Notes: generated from the letters alone by a model not told the origin. A stretch of DNA of 64,000 nucleotides from Prunus persica (GCF_000346465.2 NC_034012.1:22207196-22271195); one strand, 5' to 3'. Counted from the stretch's first letter, positions 22,109-35,062 are shown. Made by a program: numbers and translations.

Positions 22109-23700
22109 AGTCTTCCGAGGTTATTCCACCATTCGAAACCCGTAGTTGGACCTTAGGAACTTTCCGTTCGTCATACACACACTTTGAATCCTGGAAAAAT
22201 TAGGACTTTATTTTAAAGTTCTCGTTCGAAGTATTTTATTTTAATCTAGTCTTCAAACTCTTAAATAGGTACTCAAGCTCCTCGTACTCAGTAGGCGGGA
22301 CCCTCTCAAGGTCATGCAGCTTTGAATTAACTGTGAGTGGACTTTGTTTTCAAATAATAATCATTATTTTCAATACGCAAAATTATGCATAATGAGTTAT
22401 ATGATTATTGAGCCTATTATATATTTAATGTGGAAATATAATATTGTTATAAAAGTATTGGAAGTATATTTGGATATTTGTAGATTGTGATTATCTTGAA
22501 TTGATATATGCTATTTTTGAGAGTTATTATCTATACTTGGATGTGTGTTGGGTACTAGGGATTGCTGGAAAGAGATTATGGAATGGGATTTGGGTTGTAG
22601 TTTATACTAGTCTGGAGTGCTTTAGGCACTACCCTGTGTACCTCCCCGATTTTGGAATACTTGGATTGGATACATGGAATTATGGGATACTTGGTTATGT
22701 CGGAACCCGGGCACCCTTGACGGGGTGTTTCGTAGGCCCTTAGCAGGGTTAGTCTGCGCGCGTAGGACTTGTTACAGGCGTACGAGTATTGAGGATTCTA
22801 CTGTACGTGCTGGTGAGCCTAGTCCCCCGGTTGGACGGCTCGTTCCCTGGCCACATGGTCAATTGAGGATTCTTCCATGTGGTCTAGTCAAACAATCCTC
22901 CGGTGGGATTGTTTCCCTGGTACAAGTTTGGTAGTGGTCATACTTATGTATATATATATATATACATATACTTTCATTCTTGTTTATCAGTGAGAATCCT
23001 TCCTCGCTCGCGGTGCCAACGGGCACGCGTTTTGGGTGAGAGTAGTTTGGGGAAAATGGGAAAGGTTTTGAATGGGATGGGTATTAGTATACCATTATGA
23101 GAATATGGATTTCACTTCGGTTTTGACTTAACTATATATATATTGGTTTTGAATGCATACCCTTTTTAGCATCGTTTTCCAAATGGTGGGGTTAGTATGT
23201 TGTTTTTAACTACGTGAAAATTTTGTTTTTGTCCACTCACAAGTTTTCTGTTTTGCGCCCCCCAAGCATAGTAGCTTGAGCTGAGTTGAGCGGCCGAGCC
23301 AAGACTTGTGCTATCGAGCCCCGAACTCTTGTAGGACAACTTTTATTTGTTTTTATTCCCGTTAAACTTTATATTTCGCTTGTAATATGAAGTTCTTTAG
23401 AATTGCTCTGTTATAGCCCATGTTAGGGTTGAATGTAAGGCTGGAGGCCTACCATGTAAATTGTGTGCTATTACATAGTGCTTGATGTTGTTGGGATGAT
23501 CTTAATAAGTTTGATAGGTTAAAAAAATTTGGGAAATGTTCTTTTTTCAGGGGAGACTCTGTTGAAATTTCGGCAGAAAGTCCCATCCCTCTTTAGTAAG
23601 TGGGCCCAACATCAGATTGATGTAGGAAAAACCACAGGATTCGTAGCGGATTTTGAGGGATTCGGGGTGGGTCTTGTCATAGTCTTCCTCTAATTCTAAG
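22109..23700. other. LTR-like or untranslated retroelement sequence, no coding capacity
   Basis: The stretch is more GC-rich than its surroundings (about 22680-22930), has a (TA)n run at 22947-22968, and lacks any gag/pol match. Features such as GGGAGACTCTGTTGAAATTT near 23551 and CTGGAGGCCTACCATG near 23442 look like plant LTR or LARD sequence. Boundaries were not found. Confidence 0.3.
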
Positions 23701-25018
23701 GGGTGTCCACCAAGGTCCAAACATGCAAATAATTAACATACAATATTTTTGCTAAAAGTAATTAATAAATAATTAAGCGATAACTGAAAGGTGATGAAAC
23801 TGTGTTTTCTACCAATTGTTTAGGTGATTTCTATTCTCAAGGTACTTTACTACTGTATTCTTATTATTAGTATGCCAAACTTGGCCCTATTAAATAGTCG
23901 GATGACCATTATAACAGCTAGATGTCAAGCCTTGAACCTGGAACTGGAATAACGACCAACCAACCTTTGGTCAAAAGAGCAGAACTAAAAGGTTCCCTGA
24001 ACTTAGAGGTCCTCTGATTGACTCCTAGCAATTACTATGGCATGCACCAAACTATAACAGAGCGGTCAAACAAAGTATGATCGTCAGTTTAACATAATAA
24101 TAATACAATTATAATAGTGTTTCTCTGTTTTGGACTAGAAGTCTGTGTGTGAAAACCGAAAAGGAAAAAAAAAATAGATGAAGGAAGCTTACTTATTATC
24201 TGGGTTCTTACTTGAGGCTTGGAGACTTTGGAACTAATAGGGAACTCAAGAGAGAGAGACATGTTTCAAAGAAAGTTTATTATCTGGTGGAAGAGAGCAC
24301 TGAAGTGTGTATGCTTCAACTGTGCCTCTGGATGAAAACATGAATGGTTTTCATACTCACTTTTTATAATTGAAAGAATAATAATGTTTATACAAGTTGA
24401 ATAAAAAGCAAATATGTACAAATTGACAAATGAAAAGCAAGCCTAAAAGCCTACTAAAGAAAGCCTATTAAAAGTAAACGAAGTTAGTCTCTCCAATATG
24501 GGAAAATTCATGCCGGTTGTTTTTGTTGTTTTCTTTTCCTATTTAGCCCCTTTACCCATCACCATCAAATACTCCTTGTTAGAGATGTGTGGTTGTGATG
24601 TTGGTTCGCTTCTAAGGTTCATATATGATAGCCTCATTATATTTCTTTAAGAGACACATGCATCAGGAGAACTAGCCCTAATTAATTTAGATTTAGGCAA
24701 TTTCATTTTTCATATGGTAACAAAATTTGGGGATTAGGGTTCAGGGATAGCCCCCCGACACTGACAGGGACAGGAAAGGGGACGAAGATTCCTCGAAAAT
24801 TCTTATTGAGTATGGGGTGGAGGCGAGGACAGGGATGCTAGCCTATTGCCATATTCAGCCTCCGAACCTGCTTGTTGTCATCCCTATTGTAAGGTGAGTA
24901 TTTTTTCAACTAAGGTTTTTGTTTAATGAGCATGTAAGTTAATTTCTCATAGAAAAATTGGTATTCCTAATGGTAGAACCACAATCTTGAAGAATTCGAT
25001 TATTTATATGTTAAAATA
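23700..25018. other. Intergenic sequence upstream of the RABC1-like gene
   Basis: No gene, RNA or clear repeat was recognised. A short purine-rich run (AGAGAGAGA) lies at 24250 and a G-rich stretch at 24760-24840. Confidence 0.5.
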
Positions 25019-25270
25019 AAGAGTAATGCTACTCTTACTACATTTGTACACCACATTCTTTGATTAAAAAAACAAAAAGTATACCACATTCTCATATCAC
25101 CTTATGTGGCAGATGAGGTGGACAACCACATCAATTAAAATTAATTTAATATTTTCTTTTCTTTTATGATTTATTGACACTTTTTAATTGATGTGGCTAT
25201 ACACCTCATCTGCCACATAAAGTGGTATGAAAATATGATATATAAATGTGCTAAGAGTAGCATTATTATA
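25019..25270. mobile_element. Foldback MITE upstream of the RABC1-like gene
   Basis: TAATGCTACTCTTACTACAT near 25023 pairs with ATGTGCTAAGAGTAGCATTA at 25246-25265. Inside, TTATGTGGCAGATGAGGTGG (near 25103) pairs with CACCTCATCTGCCACATAA (near 25202), and CCACATCAATTAAAA pairs with TTTTAATTGATGTGG. Almost the whole 250 bp folds on itself, as expected of a miniature inverted-repeat element. The target duplication is unclear. It ends about 285 bp before the gene's start codon. Confidence 0.85.
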
Positions 25271-25553
25271 GAATAAAAGCCTAAAATATAATATATAAAA
25301 ACTAACACGTCGTATGGATGAAACACGGAGGAAACTGAGGGCAGTAAAATGAAATTTATTAAATAAAAAAAAGTGGCATTTGTTAGTATCGAGTATTGAG
25401 AGAGGGAAGGAAAAGTTCCGAGTTATGAGCAAACTCGGTGGGAGTGTTGGAATTACGGTTGTGTCCTTGGTTGCGTTGCAAGAGTTTGTTGTTGGATAGA
25501 TCTTGGCGTTGCGTTGAAATTTGAAATCTTGGATGTGAAATTGATTTTGAGAA

Positions 25554-25698
25554 ATGGAATGGGGTTCGAATCAAGCGGAGTTCGATTACTTGTTCAAGCT
25601 GTTGATGATTGGGGACTCTGGGGTTGGTAAGAGCAGTCTCCTCCTCAGTTTCACATCCGATTCCTTCGAAGACCTTTCTCCTACCATCGGTTTGCATC

Positions 25699-25750
<52 letters not shown>

Positions 25751-28700
25751 CCTTTCAATTTCATCATATTCTCTTTCACATTCTTGAAATTGAAATGGTG
25801 TGTTTTCCCAATTTTTTCTTTTCATTTTTTGGTGGGTGTAGGTGTTGATTTTAAGGTGAAATATGTTACTCTTGGAGGCAAAAAGCTCAAGCTTGCAATT
25901 TGGGATACGGGTAATCCCAAATCACCGCTCATCTTCAAATTTCTGACATTTTTTAGATTTTACAGTTTTTGGTGCTTGCTCATATGTGATTAGGTCATTT
26001 TGGAAGTTTTGATTACCCAAAATTGTATGATAAATTCCGGAAATGTGGGATCGTTAACGAAAACAAAAAGGATTGAATTAAATACAAAATATAGTTTCTG
26101 AAGGATTTTTGTTATTGTTTGTGATTGCCTGTTAATCATTTCCTCTTGTTGCTTGGAGTGTTTTAACCAAACGAAACTAGTTTTCTTATGTGCATTCAAG
26201 TTTCTGTTTTTTCCCCCGGCTTTTAATTTTTGTTATGTTTTTTGTTTATAGTGGTTTTCCTCTGAACTCAAATTGTTTAAGTGCTCATGTGCAACTACAT
26301 GTGTTTCCAATTATTTCCAGTTGGGAATGAATCAGAAGACTTCTTCTGCGTTAACATTTAATATGAATGGTAGGATTCCGATTCAGCTCTGCTGAATTGA
26401 AGTTTGAGAAATTTCTGCAGTCATGCCAATGCTATGATTTGCCTTTAAACATTCTTTTACAAATCTATGTTTGGCTTTTGGCTTGTATGCTTCTTGACAT
26501 TGAGTCTTATTCCATGAGATCATCTTGTCATCATTGTATGGATAAGCTATTCATGACCTTGGATATTGTTCACTGCTTCTTTTGCTAGGAATTCATTTTT
26601 CTTGTAAATTGTTTTATTTTTTATTTTTTTATAGGTAAGCTATCCTTCACCAATTTTCTCTTTTTGTAAAGAGGAGGGCTTGGACTGCCATTTCTAACAG
26701 GTTCTAAATGTTTATAAACTCAGCTGGTCAAGAGAGATTTCGAACGTTGACAAGTTCATATTACAGAGGTGCACAAGGAATCATTATGGGTAAGCGTTAC
26801 ATACATCTGTTTTATATTATTCTTACAAGTGAAATTGCAGGTAATGACTTATTGCAAAGTTGTGATAGGATGCTGCCTTTTCTCTTTAGTTTTGCTCTTT
26901 AGTTTTGCTCTTTATTTATATTTTTAGAGGATAGATCCTTTGAAATATTGAATTATAAAAAAACTTTTGGAAGAGGAATTGTAGTAGCTACCCCGTGATG
27001 AATTTGATAGCATGTTAAAAAACAAAGGGCATTCACTTATTTGGGATTTATGATTAAATCAATGTGTTTTGGTTCTATAGACGTGGGAGAAGCCTGACAT
27101 GTAGCATATTTTTTGGCTTAAGAATCACATTTTAAATGTTAAAGTGTTATTCTTCTTGTTGTGTTGTATACAATTATGAACTTCTATGGGTATTTATGTG
27201 TGCTCAAGAGTAAGTCGGAATTGTTTGAGGTGTATGGGATTTACAAATAATGTGCTTGTATACTACAGAACAAAAGCACAAACTTGATTATAATATGGCT
27301 TAATTATGTTCATGCCCCCCCAAATCTTTGAACTTACTTTACCTCCCTAAAATTCATCTTTGTGTCTATCTTTTCCCAGTTTTTTCAACTCTCTATCAAA
27401 AGAATCCGTTAGGCCTCTTGATGTGGCAGGAGTGGGCCCATTTTTAGTTCATGTGAAACCAAGTTGGCGCCATGCAGACCAAAAAATAATAAAAATATTG
27501 GCACCACAGTTTTTTATTTTTTTAACTTCTTTTTAAGTCCAACTGAATTTTTCGTTCTTTAATATTGTTAAAAGATGAGAAAGTTTAAAAGAAAATTTTA
27601 TTATTCTTTGGTCCACGTGATGAAAACTTCACTTTCGTGCGAGGAAAAAAAGGGTCCACTCATGCCACGTCAACAAGGCTTAATGGGGTTTTTTTGAAAA
27701 AGTTGACAAAATGTGGCAAAGTGTTTTTTTTTGTTTTTTTTGTTTTTTTTTTTTTGAGTGATGCTAACTGAGGCAAAGTGAACTTCAGGGTGTGAAGTGA
27801 GAATCAGGTGATAGTTTTTGCGAGAAAAGATTTGGGGAAAAAGAAAGTTTCAGAGTTGCTTAATTTTCAAGAAATTAGAGAAAAAAAAAAAAAACTTAAA
27901 GACATTTAGTGTTTCTAAGATGCATAAATTGATTCTATATAATATTTGACATTAACTCTTAGGTTGACCCTTTGACTGGTTGGTTTTGTTATTTATTTTT
28001 ATTTACTGACACTTCCATGGACTTGTCATTACATTACCATGGATTATTCTTGCACTTCAAAAGAGGATATAACTTTTTCACCAAGCAATAGTAGCTATTG
28101 TGTAATTTCGCCTCTCTGAAAGGAACTTGACCTTCTCCAGTTTGTTAGTGGACGAGAATAGAATCATCTTCTTCAATGTGTTTAAGGACATTACCAGTTG
28201 TCCTCGAGTTTCATGAGAGACTGTAGGCCCTAGCTTAAACTCATAGTTCCCATATATAATGAAATATAACATAATAGTGCACCTTCTAATGACGTAACCA
28301 TGGTTGGCCCATTAGACTTTGACACACGTTTACCTTGTACATTATCAACTAATCCTCCAATAGAATAGGTTACCTGATTGATGTAAGTCGACATTTGTAT
28401 CACTTACCAATACTACTTTGTACATATTTGGATGAGGCTCAGTAGGCGAAGAGTACTGTTGTTGTCTGTATGGACTAGAGTGTTTGATTAATATTGCTCT
28501 ATCACCAATCTTCCTCTTTGCATTCCTTTTGCTTAGTCAGAAGAGCATTAAATAAGGTTGCCCTTCATAACCACAATGAGAATTCCTGTTATCATCACCT
28601 TCTTGTGTCAATCCCAGCAATGTCTCTTGCTACTCAGGGTTTACGAAGATAATGTGAGCTTACTTATCCGCAAAAGCCACCTATCAATTTGGAGATTGTG

Positions 28701-30716
28701 CTGAAAAATGTCCGGAGCTTGTTTTATCCAACATTGTCCGTTTAGTTTTAGTTTTAGTTTAGAAATAAAGCTGAAATTACTATGTGCACTCCTATCACCA
28801 AATGGTTGGTAGAATAAGTGAAACCACCATATGATTTGTCAATTAGTTTTCCTTTGCTTGCATTTGTAATGGACTTCTCATTTCTGACATTATTTCGAAT
28901 GGACTCTCATGGAAGCTCTCTTTTTATAGTCTTCTTCTGTTGGATAATCAATCTGAACAACATCAGTCATAGTGTAAATACAACTAGCTGCTAAACCTGA
29001 AGAATATGAGAAATTAATATTTTATGATACAAACAAATCCAGGCCCCTTCAATAATCTGAATTGTCTACTTTTGAAGTCTCCATTCATAGATCATTGTTC
29101 TAAAAATTAGCCAAAAATCATCAGTTCATCTAACGATGATCAAATAAGTAGACGAACATAATTCAAATGGTCAACTGTTTTCCATTTTGGATAAATTTTT
29201 GCAAGGATGATCTTTGTTTGTAGACATAGAAAATAGACGGTTCACATTCTTGAATTACAGTGCAGAACGAGGGATCCCCATTTTTTCATTTTCGAATTGC
29301 CTTAACTTATTTAGGAAGTGACAGGCTTTTCGTTTCCTTGCGACTTGTCTTAAAATCTAAGATTGGACTCTTGAATAGAAACACCTGTTGTCCTGTGAGT
29401 TGAAATAGGACAGGCAGATGACTTCCCATGAGTAGTTGAAATACTTATGAGAAAATAATTATGTGTCAGCAGATAAAGTATAAAGTTATTTGTTACTTGC
29501 TAGGCCTCTGATTCAGGAATTCTTTATGTTAAGTACTCATTTGGTTTTGAAACTCTTAACAGTTTATGACGTAACAAGGCGAGAAACATTTACAAACCTT
29601 TGTGATGTATGGGCCAAGGAAATAGAACTCTATTCAACAAATCAGGACTGCATCAAGATGCTTGTTGGGAACAAAGTTGATAAGGTATTTAACTATTCCA
29701 ATTTAAATTTCTCGGGAGATGTTTATTGTTTTTAATCATTTTTGGAGGAATTACACTACAAGCATTCATATGTGCTCTGTCTGTATGTATTTACATATTC
29801 AAGAGCTGAGATGTGAAGGGTTTGGAGTCATTTCTTATATCGCTTCTGTATGCTCGTATTAAAATATTAATTTTTAGAAGCCCCTTGCAGAACGTGCAAA
29901 TTTCAAGACATGATTCTGTACTGCAAGAATTTAAATAAGATTTTCAGGATACCTCTAATTATGATTTTAAATTCAGTGGATTTTTTTCCTTCAATTTTTG
30001 AGATTCTGTCTCGTGCTGCTGCTAAGGATGCCCTATTTTGTACTTTCGAGCTCCGTCCACTTGTTAGACAGACACTTGGCATTTAACTGAATGAACACAA
30101 GAAACATTACTGGTCAAGTTAATCACCAAATTCTAGATGGCCTTGAATCAGTATACTATTTTTGTTAGGTACCTTTTGAGATTTTGATATTGACTCAGAT
30201 CATCCTTATTTTTCAGGAAAGTGACAGGGTTGTGACAAAGAAAGAGGGAATAAATTTCGCCAGGGAATCTGGATGTCTCTTTATTGAATGTAGTGCTAAA
30301 ACTCGAGTTAATGTGCAGCAGTGCTTTGAAGAGCTTGTTTTAAAGGTTTGGAAACCTTTTAACTGTTCTTATCTCATTTATTGTGTCTGCACCAATCTAT
30401 GGAACTTGTGTATTGAGAAAGTTTGTGGAATAAAAGAAAACATCACTGTTTGCATAGCGACATATAATAATGTCAAGACAACATTAATAAAACTTGGTCA
30501 AAGAATTGCATTAGACTAATTTAGACATAGGTTGAATACTTACTAACAAAACAAAATTAGAGCACCAAATGACGGCACGATAACTGCAATCATATATATA
30601 TGCAGATTCTGGATACTCCCAGTCTCTTAGCTGAGGGTTCTAAAGGGGTGAAGAAGAACAACATCTTTAAGGAGAAACCGCCACAGTCAGATGCATCCAC
30701 AAGCAGCTGTTGCTGA
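25554..30716 (+). CDS. RABC1: RAB GTPase, RABC1/RAB18-like, intact six-exon gene
   Basis: Coding exons: 25554-25689, 25842-25910, 26724-26789, 29563-29684, 30217-30345, 30606-30716; all introns are GT..AG and frame holds, giving 210 residues (Arabidopsis RABC1 is about this length). GTPase motifs: P-loop GDSGVGKS (20-27), effector threonine in SPTIGVDF (42-49), WDTAGQE (66-72), NKVD (127-130), ECSAK (155-159), and a C-terminal CC (209-210) for double geranylgeranylation. The RABC assignment rests on [25 protein letters not shown]-free [17 protein letters not shown]-type [20 protein letters not shown] and a RABC1-like tail. RAB18-type GTPases act in membrane traffic and at the ER and lipid droplets; plant RABC1 has been linked to lipid droplet and stomatal biology. 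Intron 3 is long (26790-29562). No damage was seen, so this is probably the one functional host gene here. Confidence 0.95.
25700..25744. repeat. (CT)n microsatellite in intron 1 of the RABC1-like gene
   Basis: Uninterrupted CT dinucleotides start about 15 nt after the exon 1 donor (25690). The tract makes spurious Leu-Ser ORFs in several frames. Confidence 0.95.
27290..27790. other. Repeat-like insertion inside RABC1 intron 3
   Basis: A C-run (CATGCCCCCCCAAAT at 27311), TTGATGTGGCAG, AAGTTGGCGCCATG, CATGCCACGTCAACAAGG and a T-rich block at 27727-27755 differ from flanking intron sequence and resemble dispersed plant repeats of the type seen again at 31060-31140. Ends were not defined. Confidence 0.3.
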
Positions 30717-30984
30717 AGTTGATACCTCTTGTATCAAACTTCTGGCATTTCAGATATTTAACTACCAGAAAATTGGTTCCTTTTTTATTCCTAAAAGGAA
30801 TTATTCTCATTGTATTCATGTTTTATATGAACTGCAAATTACTTGTAAAATATAAATTATGCGATTTCTGCCCTTTCCTTTTGCTTTCTGTGGGACTAAT
30901 CTGTTGTGTACAAACACAATTACAATTAATATAGTGGTGGAGGCCTGGAAGAATTACTGATATAACACAATTCATTTCAGCTGA

Positions 30985-31549
30985 TTTATCATGTGCTTTG
31001 CACAGAAAGGGGGTTGTGACATCAACACTTGATAAGCTTAAACATGTAGTTATTTATATATTTTTGGTCACTGGGGTTTAGCTCAAAATCAAATTTGGTC
31101 ACTTAACAAATCAAGTCCAATGTCAAACTCCGTCAGTTTCATTAATTAAAAAAATATTTAATATTAATTAGGAACAATTAACTTAATATTTCTGAAAAAA
31201 AAAAAAATATATATATATATATATATTTAAAAAGAAAATTAATAAGATTAAAATTTAAATTTAAAAAAAAAGGTTAAATAACCAGCCGTTCCTCCGCCTT
31301 CGTCTCCCCGTCATCTCTCCCTCTGTTATCTCTCACACCAGAGGAGGAGAACGAAGAAGGTTGTTAATTGTTGCTTAATCGTGGAATAAGAGGATGGAAA
31401 TTGGTGGGTATGAAATCGGATTAGGAGGATAGAGAGATGAAGAATGAGATTTACACTCAGCCCCTCAAATCTCAAAATCCCACAAACTATCAAAACCAAA
31501 AAGTCCAGAGATAAAAAACACAAACCAGAAAGAAAGCACCAGAATAGCC
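30985..31549. other. Repeat-derived spacer after the RABC1-like gene
   Basis: TTTTTGGTCACTGGGGTTTA at 31062, an A/TA-rich tract at 31190-31228 and a CT-rich stretch at 31285-31330. The last part (about 31440-31549) may be the 5' UTR of the ATP synthase b' fragment that follows. Confidence 0.35.
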
Positions 31550-31779
31550 ATGGCCAACACGATCATGGCCTCCTCCAAAGTACCCATCTCTTCCCCTTCC
31601 TCATCTCCCATTTCAAAGCCCAGAATCCCAATCCAAATCTCCATCCCCAAAATCCCAACCCCCCCAAAACTCACCAAGTCCCAAATTCTCTCCCTTTGAG
31701 CGTCCCTCTCCGCCATCGCAGCAACCTCACTCTCCTGGGCCCCCCTCATTCGCAGAGGGGATAGAGAAAGAAGCCCTCC
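31550..31779 (+). pseudogene. Fragment of nuclear gene for chloroplast ATP synthase subunit b' (transit peptide region)
   Basis: From ATG at 31550 the frame reads MANTIMASSKVPISS, then PRIPIQISIPKIPTPPKL, TKSQILSL, a TGA stop, ASLSAIAATSLSWAP, and after a one-base frame change PSFAEGIEKEALL. This follows the order of the chloroplast transit peptide and mature N-terminus of plant subunit b' (AtpG/ATPF'), a peripheral-stalk protein of the thylakoid CF1CF0 ATP synthase. The similarity ends near 31779 where the conserved membrane segment should begin. The TGA replaces a Leu codon by one change (TTA to TGA). I infer a truncated duplicate or a fragment carried by a repeat. The opposite strand shows a 171-codon ORF that is only a shadow. 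Confidence 0.7.
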
Positions 31780-32039
31780 TTCGCAGTGGTTGGTTGGGTG
31801 GCTCAGTAATTTTGCGGGGTAGGGTGAGTTGGGTTCTGTTTGTGCAGCGACGAAGAGAGAGGAAGAGACGGGGAGAGAGAAAGAGAGAGGGAGAGAAAAA
31901 AAAAGGGAAATAGTGATTAATGCCACCATTTTTTTAATTTTAACTGGAAATACCACTGTTGAAGGAAAAGTGTGATGCACCTCCTCAACATAATTTCACC
32001 ACCACTAATTAAATAATGGGGTTTTACTATTTTAGGTTT

Positions 32040-33589
32040 GACCCATTTGAGACGCAAGTCTCTTAATTACAATCCCTTACTTCAAGGGAACACCCTTTGA
32101 TTCTATCATAAAGAAACAAAACGTGTGTGTTTGATTTTGCGGCTGCTCTCAAGTCCAATTTCAGGATGCCTACGTATCTCTCATGGGAATCAAGCCACTC
32201 GTAGTTTAAAGATTCGCAATGAATAAATAACTCATTGCAAAAGGCGGAATTTGATTTGAATTGTGTTGAGGAGTATTTGAGTGAATTTAGCTGAATAAAC
32301 CAAGGATTCAATATGGAATTATGTTTAGGACGGTTGCATCTAGATTGAATATCTAGATTGCCTACGCATCCTTTTAAAGGGATCAAGCCAACGTAGTTCG
32401 GAATTGATTTGTGTGGAGATAGATATTTGATTTGCGGAAAATTGGTTGTGGTTGCGTCTATTGGGATGCTAGACTGCCTACGTACCCTTGATGGGATCAA
32501 ACCGGCGTAGTTCTAAATTTTGAAAATTAATGGGTAAGTGTGGCCCACTAATTGAGAATTTGTGTCTTTGGGACAATTTGGAGATTTCCATAGATAGATG
32601 ACTTATGGGAGAGATTGGAAATTAATGGGTAAATGTGGCCCATTAATTGAGAATTTTTGTTTGAGAGATTTGAATTTAATCTCAATGAAATTTGCATGGG
32701 TAGATGACCCGTGAAAAATTGGATGGTTTTGTACCACTTTTCTTGTTGTCAATGTCCAAGAAAAATAATGAGTAATTTTAATTATCCCATTAATTTTTTC
32801 TAAAAATTGACAATTGCACTTGGGAAAGTGTTTTGGCAAAATTTGGTTAAGATAAACCAGGGATTTAAATTTGGTTGCGGTTGCGTCTATTGGGATGTTA
32901 GACTGCCTACGTACCCTTGACGGGATCAAACCGACATAGTTCCAGAGTTTGAAAATTAATGGATAAGTATGGCCCACTAATTGAGAATTTGTGTCTTTGG
33001 GACAATTTGGAGATTTTCATAGGTAGATGACCTATGGAAAAATTGAAAATTAATGGGTAAGTGTGGCCCACTAATTGGGAATTTGTGTTTGAGAGATTTG
33101 AATTTAATCTCATTGGAATTTTCATGGGTAGATGACCCATGGGAAAAATTGGATGGTTTTGTACCATTTTCCTTTTTGTCAATGTCCAAGAAAATTAATG
33201 AGATAAATAATGAGCAATTTTGATTATCTCATTAATTTTCTACAATTGACATTTCATTTGGGATTTGGTGTGGTTTTGTACCACTTGGGTCTTCACTTGG
33301 CGATTTGGGAATTAATGGGGCTTTTTTTATTTGAGCCATTTAATCCATAATTTGTGAATTTGAGACTTTGTACCAATTATTCACCCATTGGAATTTTTTA
33401 ATGACCAAGCCCGTTGTATTTGAGACCGCTGAGTCTTGGAGTGTCGGCTTGAGACTGACTGATCTTGAGATGTGAGACGAGTCCCGTGGGTACGAGACCA
33501 TTATGCCTTGGGCCATCAAATCTTGTAATTTCGTATTGGGCCTATTGCTGTCAACGATTTGGTAATGAGCAAAACCTTCACGAGTCTTT
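32040..33589. repeat. LTR-like sequence with repeated hairpin modules and tandem blocks
   Basis: A module of about 42 bp occurs four times (starts near 32164, 32353, 32472, 32900), with CTGCCTACGTACCCTTGA on the left and GATCAAACCGGCGTAG on the right; CTACG and CGTAG pair around TTGATGGGATCAA. A larger block (about 32450-32810 and 32875-33235) is duplicated in tandem, with further copies of TGTGGCCCACTAATTG near 32540, 32634, 32970 and 33063. No gag or pol sequence was found. It is cut at 33597 by the candidate MULE. Confidence 0.6.
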
Positions 33590-33597
33590 AGCTTTCT

Positions 33598-33690
33598 TGA
33601 TCAGGGCGGTTATCTAGTGAGAACGCTTATGTGCGAACGTTATATGAGAACCCAATCCAGCCATCCAAATTATCTGAACGGCTAAAGAGA
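33598..33690. repeat. Left terminal inverted repeat of the candidate MULE
   Basis: The best conserved core is at 33617-33651. Weaker similarity (AGCCGTT/AACGGCT, AGAT) extends to about 33685. Confidence 0.7.
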
Positions 33691-33859
33691 AAAAGCAAGC
33701 TTACGGTAAAAACGGGTAGGCTGCAGTTCTCCTTAGCCCAAGTGTCAAGTCACGCCTGTTTCGAAAGAACACGCCTTTCTTCTTCCTGACAGTCGCCAGT
33801 CGCACCTTTCTTGTCAATAAATTGATGAATTGATGAATTTATGAATCAACCCTAAACAC

Positions 33860-35062
33860 CCAAAATACCTACCAGACATAAATTTGTGTATTTCTCTTGT
33901 CGCAAAAGCTCCCTAGTGTACTCTGTCTCTTTCACTTCCTCCCTCATCTAATATTTCTCATTTGAACGTCTGAAAAGGTACGTTTCTCTTGAATTCCCTC
34001 TCTTTCATTCATATTAAAGTTTGCATGTTATATTGCATTCAGTTAATGTTTAAATCACATAATGTTTAAATAATGTTTAGGATTTTAGGGCATTGATTTT
34101 CTGGGTAAGAGTAGTCTGTCTCTGGTGTAGGATTTTAGGCTTTGATTTTCTGGGAATTGGCTTCAGTTGTTTTTTTTTGCGTCTTTTTCTAGTTTCTAGT
34201 AATTTGTTGAAGCATAGTAACTAATTTTTAAAGTATTTCTGTGGTTTAAATATTATTTACTTTTTCCAAAAGTTGGGTTGTCTTTTTATCGCAATTTATT
34301 GTGGTAATTTGTTGAAGTGTAGATTCACAGCTGTTGGTTGTTCCTATTTTTTTTTGCATTGTGCTTGCTTGTTGTCTTTTCTTAAAATTCCAGGAACCTT
34401 CATGTGTTGGTCATTGTAATCCTGCTTTGCCCATCTAGTGGTGTGAGTGTATGGCATCATTTTAGGGATTTAATGGGGTTTGGAAAACAAAGAATAAGTA
34501 CCATTAGAAGTAGAATGCAGAAGAGAAAATTGAATCTTACTGTGAATATGAGATGATTTGGTATGCAGAAGGATCAATGCATCTTGTAGTAGGTATCAAT
34601 TCTGTATGTTAATGTGTTGAAAATAGTGTTAGTAGGTATCAGTTCTGTGTGTGAATGTGTTGAAAATAGTGTTTGTAGGTGAAAATTATGCATCTTAATG
34701 AGTTGAAAATAGGGTATCAGTTTTGTATCTTAATATGTTAAGAATAGTGTTAGTAGGTATCCATTATGTATTTGAATGTTTGAAAATAGTGTTTGTAGGT
34801 ACTAATTATATATGTTAATGAGTTGAAAATAATGTATCAGTTTGCATCTTAATATGTTGAAAATAGTGTTAGTAGGTATCCATTATGTATGTGAATGTGT
34901 TGAAAATAGTGTTTGTAGGTATTCATTATGTATCTTAATGTGATGAAGATGTGTAGATAATATTGTGAGTAGGTATCACTTTTGTACGTTAATGTGTTCA
35001 TAATTTTGTGAGCAGGTATCACTTCTGTTTCTTAAGCAAAAGGTGTTTGTTGCAGTTATAAA
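33860..35062 (+). promoter_or_regulatory. Leader region of the MULE Ulp1 gene with a minisatellite
   Basis: A CT-rich leader (about 33895-33965) ends in a donor-like GTCTGAAAAG|GTACG near 33978, and an acceptor TTGCAG at 35055 precedes the ATG at 35063, so 33979-35056 is probably an intron. Within it, 34590-35030 is a degenerate tandem repeat with unit about 60 bp (GTAGGTATC, TTAATGTGTTGAAAATAGTG), roughly seven or eight copies. Confidence 0.5.

Noticed and set aside
25586..25848. ORFs rich in Leu-Ser or Arg-Glu over the CT tract
   Set aside because: Low-complexity microsatellite translation inside intron 1 of the RAB gene.
31465..31980. 171-codon open frame on the minus strand
   Set aside because: It runs antisense to the ATP synthase b' fragment and its UTR; the sense strand gives recognisable protein, this strand does not.
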